This document shows positions 1 through 6,567 of a stretch of DNA of 42,649 bases, piece by piece. The notes beneath the pieces were generated by a model, which was not told the DNA's origin, searched no databases, and saw nothing but the letters and a program-made list of their open reading frames with translations. Position numbers and translations under genes: made by a program. This DNA comes from an uncultured Clostridia bacterium (GTDB lineage: Bacteria > Bacillota > Clostridia > Oscillospirales > Ruminococcaceae). The stretch lies in NCBI GenBank assembly GCA_947627455.1, contig CANQWC010000017.1:1-42649 (forward strand). The letters run 5' to 3'. Numbering within the stretch: the stretch's first letter is position 1; every line of letters begins with the position of its first letter.

Positions 1-15
1 GTCGAGGGCTTAACC
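1..15 (+). rRNA. 23S rRNA, extreme 3' end (partial)
   Basis: The first bases (GTCGAGGGCTTAACC) match the conserved 3' tail of clostridial 23S rRNA, which pairs with the 5' end of the same molecule. The position directly upstream of a 5S gene supports this. Only the tail lies in the window and the exact end is approximate. Confidence 0.75.
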
Positions 16-160
16 TTGAAATCATGTTCTGACTTTCCTGTTATTCAATTTTGAGGCTGCAATCAGCCTTGCAGAGTTAGATAAAAAACTCTATGAGCAC
101 GAGCAATCAACCGTTTACGATTGCGAAGTGCGAGCAGATAGTTTTTACGAAACTCTTATT

Positions 161-277
161 GTCGGTGACGATTGCGGTGAGGTCCCACCTGTTCCCATGC
201 CGAACACAGAAGTTAAGCTCACTCGCGCCTACGATACTTGCACGGTGACGTGCCGGGAAAATTGGTGTTGCCGACAC
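161..277 (+). rRNA. rrf: 5S ribosomal RNA
   Basis: The stretch carries the 5S core: a GGTGACGATTGCGG-type start, CCACCTGTTCCCATGCCGAA, CACAGAAGTTAAGCTC, and a closing GTTGCCGACAC that pairs with the 5' GTCGGTGAC. The length of about 117 nt is normal. It sits between the 23S tail and tRNA-Asn as the last rRNA of an operon. The ends are set from helix I pairing and may be off by a base or two. Confidence 0.95.
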
Positions 278-312
278 AAAAACAACAAGCATAGGCTTCG
301 GCTTATGCTTAT

Positions 313-388
313 TGCCTCTTAGCTCAGTCGGTAGAGCACATGACTGTTAATCATGGGGTCGTCAGTTCGAGCCTGACAGAGGCAGCCA
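313..388 (+). tRNA. tRNA-Asn (anticodon GTT)
   Basis: A full cloverleaf is visible. Acceptor stem TGCCTCT (313-319) pairs with AGAGGCA (378-384), then discriminator G and an encoded CCA at 386-388. The anticodon stem is CATGA/TCATG with loop CTGTTAA, giving anticodon GTT at 346-348. The T arm holds GTTCGA. It lies 35 nt after the 5S gene and is probably processed from the rRNA transcript. Confidence 0.97.
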
Positions 389-392
389 AATT

Positions 393-426
393 CAACCGCG
401 GTGCAGAAGCTCCGCGGTTGTTGTTT
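393..426 (+). terminator. Terminator of the rRNA-tRNA transcript
   Basis: CAACCGCGG (393-401) and CCGCGGTTG (412-420) form a perfect 9-bp stem with a 10-nt loop, followed by TTGTTTT, just after tRNA-Asn. Confidence 0.85.
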
Positions 427-434
427 TATCAAAA

Positions 435-468
435 ATAAAGCCCCCGCTCGTGGCGGGGGCTTTATTTT
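435..468. terminator. Second, bidirectional terminator
   Basis: ATAAAGCCCCCGC (435-447) pairs with GCGGGGGCTTTAT (453-465), with A- and T-rich flanks on both sides. It can end transcription from the rRNA side and from the minus-strand gene that ends at 513. Confidence 0.85.
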
Positions 469-512
469 GCCGTTTTTCGCTGCATGCGCGGCAATATGTA
501 AATGATAGGGGG

Positions 513-941
513 TTATCGAATTTGCGTATAGATAATTTTTTCGATGCTCTCGGCAAGACGGTCGGCCTCATCTATGTTTGTGCAGAAGAATCTGATGTCG
601 CCGTCCTCGGTTGATATCACAACCTCGGGCTTTCCAAAGAGCCTTTTGCGGCGCGATTCTGCGCGGTTTATGCTTTGGGCGGGCACATATTGCGCTTCAT
701 AGCCCGCGCCCGTTTTCACTGCGCATATAAGCCTCTCGCTCGTGATGACAAAAGCCGCTTTGCCGTATTTATTGCCCCTTGCAGAAAAACCGTTGGTGCA
801 CCAGCACAAGTATATGAATTCGTTGAGCCTTACGCAGTCTTCGATCACCGCGAAGCCTCTCGGGCAGCCCCTCGGACTTGGCGAAAAGCCGTTTGACACC
901 GCAAACTCGTTCATTTCATAAGCTTTTGCTATTCCGTTCAT
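513..941 (-). CDS. Hypothetical protein with PH-like C-terminal domain
   Basis: A 142-residue protein without signal peptide or membrane segment. The start at 941 is chosen because AGAGGA lies 7 nt upstream; a longer in-frame start at 1049 would run through the small-RNA terminator. The C-terminal half (about residues 60-140) has alternating strands (AAFVITSERLICAVK, PEVVISTEDGDIRFF) and a closing helix, the pattern of bacterial PH-like domains that often bind lipids or partners. The N-terminal part, with a conserved-looking CxTNGFxARGNKYGKA stretch, is not recognised. It lies only about 23 nt after the terminator of small RNA copy 1, on the same strand, so read-through from that RNA promoter could express it. 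The family assignment is inference. Confidence 0.6.
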   Translation of the reverse strand: MNGIAKAYEMNEFAVSNGFSPSPRGCPRGFAVIEDCVRLNEFIYLCWCTNGFSARGNKYGKAAFVITSERLICAVKTGAGYEAQYVPAQSINRAESRRKRLFGKPEVVISTEDGDIRFFCTNIDEADRLAESIEKIIYTQIR

Positions 942-963
942 CTGCCATTCCTCTTTCCATAAA

Positions 964-1120
964 TAAAAAATGCGTGGTATCAAGCCCACGCACGAAAAAC
1001 ACTCGGCTCGATTGTTGCCACACAATTTTTTACTCAAAAGAAGAAACAAGGTACAGAGTTAAGAGCCCGCGTTTTTACCAATAAAAACGGCGACCTTGTT
1101 TCAACATTAAATTGTGTGGC
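964..1120 (-). ncRNA. Structured small RNA, copy 1
   Basis: A predicted transcript of about 157 nt starts at the G at 1120, the first base of a closing helix (1109-1120 with 1017-1028, 12 bp). Inside are helix P2, GAAACAAGGT (1043-1052) with ACCTTGTTTC (1093-1102), and hairpin P3 (1070-1077 with 1082-1089). After the closing helix comes a conserved GAGCC (1005-1009) able to pair with GGCTC in the P3-P2 strand (1063-1067), a possible pseudoknot. It ends in a TGCGTGG/CCACGCA hairpin (971-992) and a T-rich tract. Copy 2 shares this plan. No known RNA family is recognised; it could also be a 5' leader of the gene at 513-941. Confidence 0.8.
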
Positions 1121-1126
1121 GAGAGT

Positions 1127-1155
1127 ATTATATCACAATGAAATCGGCCTGTCAA
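1127..1155 (-). promoter_or_regulatory. Perfect sigma-70-type promoter of small RNA copy 1
   Basis: On the minus strand, TTGACA (1150-1155) and TATAAT (1127-1132) are separated by exactly 17 nt. The predicted start (1120) coincides with the first base pair of the RNA closing helix. Confidence 0.88.
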
Positions 1156-1204
1156 GCGTTGATTTTTGCTTTTATGACAAATACTCCTCTATGTTTTTCT
1201 CAAA

Positions 1205-1367
1205 ATAAAAATGCGTGGTATCAAGCCCACGCACGAAAAACACGCGGCTCGATTGTTGCCACACAATTTCAACTCGAATCGGAATAACATGATGAGTCAG
1301 AGCCTGTATTTTTACCAAGATGGTTAAAATAAAGACACATGTTATTCCTTATATGAAATTATGTGGC
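1205..1367 (-). ncRNA. Structured small RNA, copy 2
   Basis: This is a tandem copy of the RNA at 964-1120, predicted at about 163 nt. The closing helix (1356-1367 with 1258-1269) has a single A/C mismatch. P2 is GGAATAACATG (1281-1291) with CATGTTATTCC (1338-1348): its sequence differs from copy 1 at most positions yet pairs fully. P3 (1307-1317 with 1321-1331) also differs but still pairs. The 3' block (1212-1269) is almost identical between copies, including GGCTC/GAGCC and the terminator hairpin (1212-1233) with its T tract. The change of both strands of P2 and P3 together is direct evidence for a selected RNA fold. Confidence 0.8.
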
Positions 1368-1373
1368 AAGTGT

Positions 1374-1434
1374 ATTATATCACCGAGATGTTGATATGTC
1401 AAGTGTTGACATTAAAAAACGCGCATGTTATAAT
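1374..1434. promoter_or_regulatory. Back-to-back divergent consensus promoters
   Basis: Minus strand: TTGACA (1397-1402), 17 nt, TATAAT (1374-1379), driving small RNA copy 2. Plus strand: TTGACA (1406-1411), 17 nt, TATAAT (1429-1434), driving the gene at 1453. The two -35 boxes are only 3 bp apart and form the palindrome TGTCAA-GTG-TTGACA, so two polymerases could hardly bind at once. The plus-strand start near 1441 leaves almost no leader before the GGGAGG ribosome binding site. Confidence 0.85.
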
Positions 1435-1452
1435 CAATCGGGAGGCGATTTA

Positions 1453-1992
1453 ATGTCAACAAGCAAAAAGGTCGGGCTGGCGCTCCTTGCGGCGGCAGCG
1501 CTCATACTCATTTTCATGATAATCACCTTTGACACCGTCGAAGATACCGCGGTCGAGCAGAACGGCGCGGGCTTTACGGTCGTGAATAACATGCTCAGAA
1601 CCGACGACTATTCCTTCAGCGTCACGGCTGAGCCTGAATTTGACGGCGACAAGACCGTCATCGCCATTGATATATCCTCATCTCCTGCCGATTTCGAGCT
1701 CGCCGAGATCTCGGCCGCGATAAACTTTCCCGACGGCGTCTCGTTCAGCCTCTCCGAGTTGGGCGAAGATTCATCGCCCATTGATCTGCCGCCGAGCGCG
1801 CTTTTACATTCTGTCGGGGCATCGGGAGAGGGCGGCCTGAGCTTTACCGCCGATTTCATCGGCCCGCTGCCCGAAAAATCGCCCGAGCTTGAGCTCACCT
1901 ACGGCCTTCGCGGCAGGGGGCTTCGCTTCATGACCCGAATGAGAGACATCAAGGTGAAGATCCCGCTCGACGGAATCTTTACCCAAAATTAA
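1453..1992 (+). CDS. Hypothetical membrane-anchored extracytoplasmic protein
   Basis: A 179-residue protein. The ATG at 1453 follows GGGAGG with a 7-nt gap; an in-frame start at 1363 lies upstream of the promoter and is rejected. Residues about 7-25 (VGLALLAAAALILIFMIITF) form a single N-terminal membrane segment without a clear lipobox or cleavage site, so an anchored protein with an outside C-terminal part is likely. The rest is acidic and strand-rich, with no motif I recognise. It is transcribed from a perfect promoter divergent to the small RNAs. Confidence 0.65.
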   Translation: MSTSKKVGLALLAAAALILIFMIITFDTVEDTAVEQNGAGFTVVNNMLRTDDYSFSVTAEPEFDGDKTVIAIDISSSPADFELAEISAAINFPDGVSFSLSELGEDSSPIDLPPSALLHSVGASGEGGLSFTADFIGPLPEKSPELELTYGLRGRGLRFMTRMRDIKVKIPLDGIFTQN

Positions 1993-2037
1993 GGAAATCT
2001 TAAGGAAAATCCCCTTTTATCTTAATATTTGGCGTTA

Positions 2038-2084
2038 TATAATGGCCCCAGAAAATCGGAAAACCGAGAAATGGGGTCTTTTTT
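2038..2084 (+). promoter_or_regulatory. Possible -10 box and terminator-like hairpin before the glycosyltransferase
   Basis: TATAAT lies at 2038-2043 with only a weak -35 (TTTTAT, 2015-2020). It is followed by GGCCCCA (2044-2050) pairing with TGGGGTC (2072-2078), then six T up to the ATG at 2085. The hairpin may end the upstream transcript or act as an attenuator. It leaves the downstream gene without a normal ribosome binding site. Confidence 0.5.
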
Positions 2085-3335
2085 ATGTCTGTCGATTTCG
2101 CAAACTATCTGATAGCGCTGCTCTTCTGCGTCTGCTATTCCTATCAGTTCATATATCTCCTCGTCCCGTTTTTTGTGAGGCGCCCCAAAAAGCCCTCTGC
2201 GCCGCTGCTTCACCGCTATGCCGTTTTAATTTCCGCGAGGAACGAAGAAGCGGTGCTCCCGAACCTTATTTTCAGCATCAGGAATCAGACATACCCCGCC
2301 GACCTTGTCAGCATATTTGTCTGCGCAGATAACTGCACCGACCGCACTGCCGAGGTCGCAGAAGAGGCGGGGGCGGTCGTGTTCGAGCGATTCGACAAGC
2401 GCCATATCGGCAAGGGCTATGCTCTTCGCTATCTTTTAGAGTCGGTCAACAGAGAGTTCGGCGAAAAAACCTTCGACGCCTTTTTCGTCTTTGATGCCGA
2501 CAACGTGCTCGAGCCCGACTACATCGAGAGAATGAACGAGACCTTCTGCGAGGGCTACAACATCGTCACGGGCTATCGCAACTCGAAAAACTACGGCGAC
2601 AACTGGATCTCTGCGGGTTATTCCCTCTGGTTTCTCCGCGAGAGCCAGTACCTCAACCGTTCGCGCTATCTTCTGGGCACAAGCGCGGGCGTCTCGGGGA
2701 CAGGCTTTATGTTCTCACGCGGGGTCGTCGAGAGGGCAGGCGGCTGGAAATATTTTCTTCTCACCGAGGACATCGAGTTCACCATCGACAGCGTCATCGC
2801 GGGCGAGAAAATCGGCTACTGCGAGCGGGCGGTGCTCTATGACGAGCAGCCGACCGACTTTAAGCAGTCGGTGAGGCAGCGGCTTCGCTGGGCGAGGGGA
2901 TATATCCAAGTCTTCTGCGCCTACGGCGGCGGGCTTGTTCGGGGAATCTTCTCGAAAAACTTTTTCAGCTGCTACGACATGACGATGAACATTCTTCCCT
3001 CGATAATTCTCTCGGTCGCGAGCGTGATTTTAAACCTCTCGACGCTGATTTTCAACGCCGCCGACCCGTCGGCATGGGCGAGCGTCGGGCTTTCGCTGGC
3101 TCAGTCGCTTCTCAACGTCTATCTCACTTTCATAATCATCGGCCTTGTGACGCTTATCACCGAGCGCCGAAAAATCCATGCGCCCGCCCGCAAAAAGGTT
3201 CTCTATCTGTTCAGCTTCCCGCTGTTCATGCTCACCTACATACCGATATCCGTCGCCGCGCTGTTCATAAACGTCGAGTGGAAGCCGATCGTCCACCGCC
3301 GCAGCCGCACCCTCGCGGAGATCAAAAGAGATTAG
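2085..3335 (+). CDS. Family 2 glycosyltransferase, processive type, membrane protein
   Basis: A 416-residue protein. It starts with a membrane segment (about 7-30), then a GT-A catalytic domain: ISARNEEAVLPNL opening, the DxD-type FDADN at about 136-140, TED at 227-229 and QRLRW at 265-269, the Q(R/Q)xRW signature of processive enzymes such as cellulose and hyaluronan synthases. Two or more C-terminal membrane segments follow (about 300-395). It probably moves sugars from a nucleotide donor onto a polymer or lipid at the inner face of the membrane; the substrate cannot be read from sequence. Nothing beside it suggests a polysaccharide cluster. The start has no clear ribosome binding site, GGGG about 8 nt upstream being the best candidate. 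Confidence 0.85.
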   Translation: MSVDFANYLIALLFCVCYSYQFIYLLVPFFVRRPKKPSAPLLHRYAVLISARNEEAVLPNLIFSIRNQTYPADLVSIFVCADNCTDRTAEVAEEAGAVVFERFDKRHIGKGYALRYLLESVNREFGEKTFDAFFVFDADNVLEPDYIERMNETFCEGYNIVTGYRNSKNYGDNWISAGYSLWFLRESQYLNRSRYLLGTSAGVSGTGFMFSRGVVERAGGWKYFLLTEDIEFTIDSVIAGEKIGYCERAVLYDEQPTDFKQSVRQRLRWARGYIQVFCAYGGGLVRGIFSKNFFSCYDMTMNILPSIILSVASVILNLSTLIFNAADPSAWASVGLSLAQSLLNVYLTFIIIGLVTLITERRKIHAPARKKVLYLFSFPLFMLTYIPISVAALFINVEWKPIVHRRSRTLAEIKRD

Positions 3336-3340
3336 GGCAA

Positions 3341-3378
3341 AAAATCCCCGTCTGTTTTTCAACAGGCGGGGTTAAATT
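3341..3378. terminator. Shared terminator between convergent genes
   Basis: CCCCGTCTG (3346-3354) pairs with CAGGCGGGG (3363-3371), one G-T pair, with A-rich and T-rich flanks. It serves the glycosyltransferase and the aminotransferase that meet here. Confidence 0.8.
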
Positions 3379-4655
3379 TATTCAGCCAAAAGCTTTTCGG
3401 CGGTTGCGGCCTTGACCGCCACGCAGAAAATTTCGATCGCGGCCTTGAGCTCGTCGAGCGTCGGGTAGGTCGGCGCGATTCTGATGTTCTTGTCGTCGGG
3501 GTCGATGCCGTAGGGGAAGGTCGCGCCCGCCCCCGTGAGGGTCACGCCCGCCTCTTTGCAGAGGGCGACGGTGCGCTTTGCGGTGCCGACCTCGCCGTCG
3601 AAGCTGATGAAATAGCCGCCCTGCGGCCTCGACCAGCTGCCGATTCCGAGCGGCAGAAGCTCGCGGTCGAGCGTCTCAAGAACCGCGTCGAACTTCGGCT
3701 TGATGATGGCGCGGTGCTTCTTCATGTGCTCGAGGATACCCTCGTAGGTCTTGAAGAATTTTGCGTGCCGAAGCTGGTTGAGCTTGTCATAGCCGATGGT
3801 CTGATAGGCCATCTGAGCCTTCATGAAATTGATGTTTTCTTCGCTCGCCCCGATTATCGCGACGCCGCCCCCGGGGAAGCTTATCTTCGAGGTCGAGGCA
3901 AAAATTATGACCATATCGGGGTTGCCCGCGTGTTTACATTCGTCCAAAATGTTGAGAATTCTCGGCACGTTGTCGGTGAGGCTATGGACGCAGTAGGCGT
4001 CGTCCCAGAAGATTCTGAAGTCGGGCGCGGCGGGCTTAAGGTTCGCAAAGCGAGTTATAACGCGGTCTGAGTAGACCACGCCCGTCGGGTTTGCATATCT
4101 CGGCACGCACCAGATGCCCTTTATCGAGTCGTCCTCGGCGACGAGCTTTTCGACCATATCCATGTCGGGGCCGTCGTTGAGCATCGGAACGGTTATCATC
4201 TCGATGCCGAACGCCTCGCAGATCGCGAAGTGGCGGTCATAACCCGGGGCGGGGCAGAGCCATTTGACCTTTTCTAATTTGCACCAAGGCTTCGGGCTAT
4301 CCTTGACGCCGAGGAGCATCGCCTTTGCGAGGACGTCATACATCATCTGAAGGCTCGAGTTTCCGCCGATGATTATTTCCCACCTGCCGACGCCTATCAT
4401 CTCCATAAACAGGCGCTTGGCCTCATAAATGCCGTCAAGAACGCCGTAGTTGCGGCAGTCCACGCCGTTTTCCGAGATATGGTCGCCGTCGAGGCAGTGG
4501 GTGAGCATCTCGTTTGAGAGGTCAAGCTGTTCGGCCGAGGGCTTTCCTCGCGACATATCAAGCTTTAACCCGCGCGCCTTATAGCTTTCAAGCAGGGCGG
4601 TCTGCTCGTTGTAAAAAGCCTGAAGCTTCTGTTTCGGGAACTCTTTAAGGGTCAA
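3378..4655 (-). CDS. PLP-dependent aminotransferase, aspartate aminotransferase-like (MocR-type fold)
   Basis: A 425-residue fold-type I enzyme. Visible features are DMSRGKPSAEQLDLS near the N-terminus, GNSSLQMMYD (98-107), NPTG (189-192), WDDAY (217-221) and the PLP lysine K257 in STSKISFPGGG. This matches the family annotated as aminotransferase class I or putative aspartate aminotransferase (Aminotran_MocR), without a DNA-binding domain. It would transfer amino groups between an amino acid and a 2-oxo acid in the cytoplasm. The start is TTG at 4655: AAAGGAG lies 9 nt upstream and no ATG fits. It is transcribed alone. Confidence 0.88.
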   Translation of the reverse strand: MTLKEFPKQKLQAFYNEQTALLESYKARGLKLDMSRGKPSAEQLDLSNEMLTHCLDGDHISENGVDCRNYGVLDGIYEAKRLFMEMIGVGRWEIIIGGNSSLQMMYDVLAKAMLLGVKDSPKPWCKLEKVKWLCPAPGYDRHFAICEAFGIEMITVPMLNDGPDMDMVEKLVAEDDSIKGIWCVPRYANPTGVVYSDRVITRFANLKPAAPDFRIFWDDAYCVHSLTDNVPRILNILDECKHAGNPDMVIIFASTSKISFPGGGVAIIGASEENINFMKAQMAYQTIGYDKLNQLRHAKFFKTYEGILEHMKKHRAIIKPKFDAVLETLDRELLPLGIGSWSRPQGGYFISFDGEVGTAKRTVALCKEAGVTLTGAGATFPYGIDPDDKNIRIAPTYPTLDELKAAIEIFCVAVKAATAEKLLAE

Positions 4656-4689
4656 TTCAAAGCACTCCTTTAAAATTCATGTCCTGTAT

Positions 4690-4718
4690 ATTATAGTATA
4701 TCCCGCAAAAAATTGCAA
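4690..4718 (-). promoter_or_regulatory. Promoter of the aminotransferase gene
   Basis: Minus strand TTGCAA (4713-4718), 17 nt, TATAAT (4690-4695), about 35 nt upstream of the start codon. Confidence 0.75.
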
Positions 4719-4830
4719 GAGCGATTTTCAATTTATGCAAAATTCCCGCCTTTTGCACTATATTTCGACATCGCGAGGGCAAAAAATAACCGAGTTGCAC
4801 TATAAAAATGCAGCGAAGGAGGTAACACAA

Positions 4831-4913
4831 GGGGCGCAGCCCCGTGCGCCTTCGGCGCACGCGCCGCCCTGCGGGCGGCGGCCCCGCGCTCCGCGCGGGG
4901 TGGGCTGCGCCCC
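4831..4913. repeat. Perfect four-way-junction (cloverleaf) palindromic element, copy A
   Basis: Outer stem GGGGCGCAGCCC (4831-4842) with GGGCTGCGCCCC (4902-4913), 12 bp. It encloses three hairpins placed end to end: 4843-4850/4854-4861 (loop TTC), 4862-4869/4873-4880 (loop TGC) and 4882-4889/4893-4900 (loop TCC). Nothing is left unpaired except the loops and a possible G-T pair (4881, 4901). It lies between divergent genes, so it is not placed as a simple terminator. Copy B at 16434-16522 has the same plan with different sequence. Confidence 0.85.
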
Positions 4914-4972
4914 GCACCATGTCCCCCGCTGTCGCCGAGCTTAAAACCTGCATATAATAATCCGAAAGCCCC

Positions 4973-5001
4973 TTGACAAGCGACGTTTAAAAGAATAAAA
5001 T
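4973..5001 (+). promoter_or_regulatory. Promoter of the mgtE leader
   Basis: TTGACA (4973-4978), 17 nt, TAAAAT (4996-5001). A second TATAAT at 5001-5006 has a 22-nt spacing and is less likely. The start near 5008 leaves a leader of about 170 nt. Confidence 0.7.
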
Positions 5002-5007
5002 ATAATC

Positions 5008-5177
5008 ACCGCTCTATGCGGATTTCAGAATAAGGATGTGAGTAAATGGACGCCGGCAGTAGTACCGTAAACCTACCGCGAGGTATCTCGACAGCGTTAA
5101 CAAGCGGAGCTCTGCGCCTGCGAGCCGTTTGAACGCTTCCCGAATGCCTCCGAAAATTATTTTAAGGAGGACTCAGC
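5008..5177 (+). promoter_or_regulatory. Structured mgtE leader with upstream reading frame and hidden ribosome binding site
   Basis: The leader starts with a CCGC/GCGG hairpin (5009-5022). It holds a short reading frame (5046-5132) and ends with CCTCC (5147-5151), which can pair with the mgtE ribosome binding site GGAGG (5166-5170) across a 14-nt loop. GGAG at 5106-5109, inside the reading frame, could instead pair with CTCC (5148-5151) and free the site. MgtE genes in Firmicutes are often controlled by the M-box magnesium riboswitch; I cannot match this leader to the M-box consensus. Control by magnesium or by translation of the short frame is inference. Confidence 0.5.
5046..5132 (+). CDS. 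Candidate 28-residue leader peptide before mgtE
   Basis: An ATG frame of 28 codons, with AAGGATG ending 7 nt before the start. It encodes a basic C-terminus (RLRAV end) and uses codons that are rare in neighbouring genes (AGT, GTA, CTA, TTA, ACA). It ends 45 nt before mgtE, ahead of the hairpin that covers the mgtE ribosome binding site. It may act as a translated sensor, or its sequence may simply reflect a conserved RNA element. No homologous leader peptide is recognised with certainty. Confidence 0.4.
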   Translation: MDAGSSTVNLPRGISTALTSGALRLRAV

Positions 5178-6545
5178 ATGGAACAGACATCTTTATTTGA
5201 TGTTGTAATGAACCTTTTCAGGCAGCGCAAGCTGTCCGAACTCAAGACCATTCTCGCCCAGCTCAACCCCGCGGATATCGCAAACATCATCGAGAACGCC
5301 GAGGGCCGCGACGCCATCGCGCTTTTCCGCCTTCTTCCGAAGGAGCTTGCGACCGAAGCCTTCGCCTATATCGATTCGGAGCAGCAGGAACACCTCATTC
5401 TTGCCTTCACCGACCGCGAGCTTCGCGAGGTCATCGACGAGCTTTTTCTTGATGATACCGTCGACCTCATCGAGGAGATGCCCGCAAACGTCGTCAACAG
5501 AATTTTAAAGAACACCGACCCCAAGACCCGCGCCCAGATCAACGAGCTTTTGGCCTATCCCGATGACTCTGCGGGAAGCCTTATGACCCCCGAGTATGTC
5601 TATCTCAAGACGGATATGACGGTTGAGGAGGCGTTCGCCAAAATACGCGCGGTCGGCGTTGTAAAGGAGACTATTTACACATGCTACGTCACCGAGGAGC
5701 GAAAGCTTGTCGGCGTGGTATCGCTTCTTGACCTTCTCACCGCTTCTTATGAGACTGTCATCGGCGATATAATGGACACAAACGTCATCTCGGTGAACAC
5801 CAAGGACGATAAAGAGGTCGTCGCGACCACACTCGCGAAATATGACCTTTTGGCCATTCCTGTTGTCGATGGCGAGAACCGAATCGTCGGCATAGTCACC
5901 GTCGACGACGCCATGGACGTCTTGCAGGAGGAGAACACCGAGGATATCGAAAAGATGGCGGCCATCGTGCCGACGGACAAGCCCTATTTCAAGACGGGCG
6001 TTTTCGAGACCTTTTTGAAGAGGATCCCTTGGCTGCTTTTGCTGATGATCTCGGCGACATTCACGGGAATGATAATCACGGGCTTTGAGGATAAACTCGC
6101 CGCAAGCGTTGTTCTCACCGCCTTTATCCCGATGCTTATGGACACGGGCGGCAACGCGGGCGGTCAGGCGAGCGTCACGATAATCCGCGGCCTTTCGCTC
6201 GGCGATATCGCCCTTCGCGACGTCGGCGCGGTGATCTGGAAAGAGATTCGCGTCGCGGTGATATGCGGCGCAACGCTTGCGGTCGTAAACTTCGGCAAAA
6301 TGATGCTCATTGACAAGCTTCTGCTCGGCAATTCCGCGATAACCGTCACCGTCGCGCTGGTGGTCTGCCTGACGATGGTCGTTGCGGTGTTCATTGCAAA
6401 GATAATCGGCTGTTCCCTGCCGATTCTCGCCAAAGCGATAGGCTTTGACCCCGCGGTCATGGCGAGCCCGTTCATCACCACGATAGTCGACGCGGTCTCG
6501 CTTCTCGCCTACTTCATGATCGCCCAGTCGCTGCTTCATATTTAA
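5178..6545 (+). CDS. mgtE: Magnesium transporter MgtE
   Basis: A 455-residue protein of normal length. Domains in order: MgtE N-terminal helical domain (about 20-125, with LNPADIANIIENAE and the LIEEMPANVVNRIL repeat), paired CBS domains (about 135-255, including GIVTVDDAMDVLQEENTEDIEKMA), the connecting helix, then five membrane helices (about 285-455) with the signature PMLMDTGGNAGGQASVTIIRGL. It forms a homodimeric Mg2+ channel in the membrane, gated by Mg2+ bound to the cytoplasmic domains. The start has a strong AAGGAGG 7 nt upstream. Leader-level control is likely, given the structured region before it. Confidence 0.96.
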   Translation: MEQTSLFDVVMNLFRQRKLSELKTILAQLNPADIANIIENAEGRDAIALFRLLPKELATEAFAYIDSEQQEHLILAFTDRELREVIDELFLDDTVDLIEEMPANVVNRILKNTDPKTRAQINELLAYPDDSAGSLMTPEYVYLKTDMTVEEAFAKIRAVGVVKETIYTCYVTEERKLVGVVSLLDLLTASYETVIGDIMDTNVISVNTKDDKEVVATTLAKYDLLAIPVVDGENRIVGIVTVDDAMDVLQEENTEDIEKMAAIVPTDKPYFKTGVFETFLKRIPWLLLLMISATFTGMIITGFEDKLAASVVLTAFIPMLMDTGGNAGGQASVTIIRGLSLGDIALRDVGAVIWKEIRVAVICGATLAVVNFGKMMLIDKLLLGNSAITVTVALVVCLTMVVAVFIAKIIGCSLPILAKAIGFDPAVMASPFITTIVDAVSLLAYFMIAQSLLHI

Positions 6546-6567
6546 AAGACAAAATCGGAGGAAAAAC

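Noticed and set aside
964-1367. Insertion sequence or transposon ends
   Set aside because: The tandem copies carry promoters, covarying helices and terminators, but no terminal inverted repeats or target duplications; an RNA-gene duplication explains them better.
4657-4953. 98-codon minus-strand frame over the intergenic palindrome
   Set aside because: It runs through the aminotransferase promoter and the cloverleaf element; its protein is an artefact of the repeat.
5008-5177. M-box magnesium riboswitch
   Set aside because: Expected from the mgtE context, but the conserved M-box blocks (for example the TTAGGTGAGGCTCCT region) cannot be found; only weak local resemblance remains.
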